64,000 nt of DNA. Source: Strongylocentrotus droebachiensis (Eukaryota; Echinodermata; Echinoidea; Camarodonta; Strongylocentrotidae). Both the position numbers and the translations under genes were made by a program. This document shows positions 40,501 through 44,700 of the stretch, in pieces. The notes under the pieces were generated by a model that worked only from the letters and a program-made list of their open reading frames with translations, did not search any database and was not told the origin of the DNA. The stretch lies in assembly GCA_035222895.1 (NCBI GenBank), contig JAVYIG010006859.1, positions 1 to 64,000 on the forward strand, in the 5' to 3' direction. The number at the start of each line of letters is the position of its first letter. Position 1 is the stretch's first letter.

Positions 40501-41687
40501 TAAAACTGTCAAACTTGACACATACTTCTTAATCACAGAACCGGTCGACTCTTTCTTTATCCCTTCAACTCTTTTACCATTCTCTTCTTTCCCCCTTCAT
40601 CAAATCAACAAATATCGATGTGCCGCCGCATGCGCATCTCCCCGGCAAATTGTAACTGGCAAGTGCCAATAATACTTTCAAAGGCACTGACATGGGCCAT
40701 GGAGCCCGGGCAAGGCAGCCCATAATATCTGCCGCTCCACAAAAATGCTTTCCACGTAATTCAATTTTCAACACCACCAAGCAGGCTGAGATATATCGGG
40801 TTACGTCAAATGGAGAGAGGGGATTAAAACCTTGGTGTGGACTAGCCTGTGGACGGCCTTATAAATGTAGGTCTGGGTCATCGCCATGTGACCCGACTAG
40901 GCAACATGGGAAGGAACATGAAAAAGTCATGTGCAGCAGCAGGGTCCTGTGGATCAACAACGAGCCCCCCCCCCCTTGGCCTGTCATCTCCTAGTCTCAA
41001 CCTCAGACTCGTGTTTGAAGACACGGTTGGCGAAAAGTATTTAACAAAAAGACATCTGATAAATACAAAGTCAACTTTTTCAAGTTCAAATCCAACTCTA
41101 TATATTGTGTTTCCCTTTTCAATGCATGACTATTTGACAGAGCTGGAGAATTCACATTTGTGGAAAAAAAACCAGCGTGCCAATCGATAGTCTGTTTTTA
41201 TTTCCACAAACCGCCATTTCTCTACACAGTAAGGCTGTGCACAACAGTGTAATGAGGTACCCGAGTACACTCCCAGGCTTACAAGCGAATACTCGAAAAT
41301 TCGGACGCCATGTTTTTTTTATAATGTTTTTGAATTTTTTTGACTTTTTTTGACTTTTTTTGACTTTTCTGATTTTTTTCTTTTTTTTCCTTTTTTTGCC
41401 ACCACCATACCTCTGGTGCAGTATCACAGTATCGCCGGAACGCATGCAATTTTACTTCGAGTTGCAGTTGAAGGCGCCGATTTAATAACAATAATAACAG
41501 TGAACAATGCTGTTTTAAAAACCAAAGATGGCAGAATAATCCATTGTCCTCCCGAGTCCAAACAGAAATCTGGACATTTGGTCCCAGTTTCTGAGTGGTG
41601 AGTTTGACAGTGCTTGAGTTGGGAAACATTTTTACCGACGGTACTATGCCCGCCGCTCTCTCTGGCACGGGTAAGGGTCGGCCTGGA

Positions 41688-41723
<36 letters not shown>

Positions 41724-44700
41724 GGCCGAATATTCGGGTACGAGTAATCGTATCCGAGTAGTTGTCAACCGTGCGGGTACTCGAGCATTCGACTACCCGT
41801 CGCAGCCTTACTACACAGTGTTTGCAATGTACTATTAAACCTTCCATACATTTGGTTTTCCCTTCTGAAGAAATAACTCAAAATAATAACTTTAATAGTA
41901 TAGCATTGTCATGTTTTTGTGTAAAAAACAGCTGTTAGAATATTGTCCATTTTATATCAGGTTAATAACAGAACAGAGTTTACAAAGACGTCATCAGAAG
42001 GTGTTTATAAATAAAGATATTGTTGAATTCACATAGATGTACAGGTACAACATCTAGGGAAAAGTCAACAAGACGAGTTGCTCTAATAGACTAGGCATAG
42101 AGCAAAGCCACAACAACAAACGTTAGTCAGACCATTAGAGCTCTAATGATTAGTTCCGGGAATAGAACTACATTTCTCTTGATTATATCAAGCACATGGA
42201 TTCCAGATGTGACTGGCTCGTTATATGCCCTGTGAGCTGTGCATGGTCGCAAACAGTCGAATGGGAATGGGTACGAAGCAACCGTCCAATGTTAAAGGTA
42301 AAGACCAGTTTTGGAAACGCCCCCCTCTCAAAAAATGAAATGGAAGCGCTTATTACCAATCGTGTGCAAGAATATGTTTTGACTACCGGTAATACGTGAT
42401 GAGACAAATTTTGCAGAGAAACGGCCTACTAATTGATATATTTGGTAAATTATTATATCTATTTGGACCTGATAGATATCGTGCACGTGTCGCGCACGTG
42501 TCGCGTAGTCCCATATACATCTTTCTATGTACAGTGCTTGTAACTTTACCAAGACTGGGCCAAATTTTTTATCATTTTGATGATTCCAGAACCTTGCAGT
42601 ACACACCAATACTTATATGTTAGATGATCAACCTTTCCTGATCGATTCTACAATGTTTCTTTCACTATGCAATCGCATGACCATAACTGGTCTATACCTT
42701 TAAGACACCGGGGGCCTGGGGGGCTAGGACCAATTTAGTTCTAAAACGAGAGCAGAGTCTCCCAGAAGATACAGCCATCAAAACAACATGCCATCCTTTG
42801 GAACGCTGCCTCTAAACGACTCGTCATTTTTAAATTCATTTCCCGCCGCCACTCATAATGTGCAGCAGAGCAAGAGGCCTGAATGTAATGTAGTATGTTC
42901 AGCTTACATCCGTCATTCCCCTTTTTGCATCTGACAGGAAATAAAATATTCTGCAATCTAATTCATTGGTGTTATTAAAAGACGCATTTGTTGATGGATG
43001 GGTGATTCGTAAAGCAGCAACGCCCTGTTCCTTATTCAATTCACGTACCAGCAATTGAACAAATTTCTGAAAATGAATTGATCGTGTTTTAAAGATGGAT
43101 GAATAATTTCTGAAGCAGCATTGTCCTTTATACTTCACATTCAAGGCATGCTCGCAATTAACAAATGACACAGAGGAATAATTTTTCTTTTGTGTCCAAC
43201 ACAATACAGATCATTATGTGTAGTCTTTAAAGCAGCACTTCAAGTAAAGATCCAGTAATGTACAAGGCAAGTCTGTTTCTAATGAGAGGAATTTACCCAC
43301 TCATTGACAATTGAATTTGCTGTTAAAAGAAATTCATGTATAAAGTGTCATCCAAGCTCCTGTCTTCATAACCATTAAAATGAATCATTTTTTTAATTTA
43401 GTTTTTATAATTATTGATTCAGTCTCACTTCTTTATCAATGCTTTCATGTACGATGCATGCGTAGGCCTACAACATGTAATTCAGCATAAAATAGTACAT
43501 AAATACAGACCATGGAAAGTGTATGCTTACATATCATCTGGAGCCAAAAGGGTGTTAATTCATGTACTTTTTAGCACACAGTTAATGCCCTTCTGGCTCT
43601 GAACAGACCAAACATCCTGTTGCAATATGGCTCCATTAAAAATTAATTTGTCCCTCACAATTTGAATTCATCCCTTTCAATTGTCAACACAGTCTTTCAC
43701 ATTTTTGTATGTAATATACTATTTATAGGCCTATGTAGCTCAGCATACATAATTAGAGCATCTATAGTAAATTCCTTGTCCGAAATAGGGCTCTTTTTGT
43801 TGCCGCAACAATTTTACTGCAAGGTCGTTTAGAGCATGCATAAGTAAAGGCTTCATGAATCAAAGGACATGAGGTCCATTTACACTACAGAAAAACCAAT
43901 TATAAAGCCATCTTTTAAAAAACTCATTCACACTACTGGAAAAAACCCACAAAAAAACGTTGGTATTTGCAAATTCTATTTTTGTTGGTGAGTTATGCGC
44001 AGACATGACTTGACGCTGCTCTGCATGTTATAGCAGACAGAAGCGAAACAAGTCACGTGTGAAATAACAGAATAATTCACAGGTTTTTTTTACGAGCGAG
44101 CATTTACACTGCAAAACACAGCAGAGTGTTGGCCGCCAAATTCAAAAACTACAATCTAGAGATGGATTTTTTTTATTCAGGTTTTTTAAATGTATTTATG
44201 GGTAGTTGTCTGGCAACTTCTGAAAAAAACTCTGAAAATTGATAAAAAAACTGTGGTTTTCGTTTGCAGTGTGAATGCCCTATTTATTCAGAAGATTCAA
44301 GTGGGAGCAAGCAACCCTCCCAATCTATCAATTCATGACGTATTCAGGTTGGGCAACCAGGAGAATTCCCAATGGCTGCTTCTGCTAGGTTTTGAATAAG
44401 GTTTTTGGCGTTACCAATGGAGCGTGGCGATATAACCACATGAATTTTTCAATAGGTGGGACTTAACCATATGATGGTTGACTGATTCTGATTGTGCTGC
44501 TTTCTGCATTAATGGCCTTCAACAAAATTTAAAGGGATCGTTACGCACAGTGTGTCTAAATATTGACCTGTATAATTATGAGCAGTATATCAACAGTAAA
44601 TGCTATGCTATTGTAGGGATTTATTTTGAACTTCTGAAACTCCCCCTCATATCCATGATTCATCCCTTTCATATTAATAGGTCATCCCTCATTCACATTC

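Noticed and set aside
41279..41668. Overlapping open frames on both strands inside the hAT-like element
   Set aside because: Lysine or phenylalanine runs derive from T-rich tracts; no transposase motif is seen.
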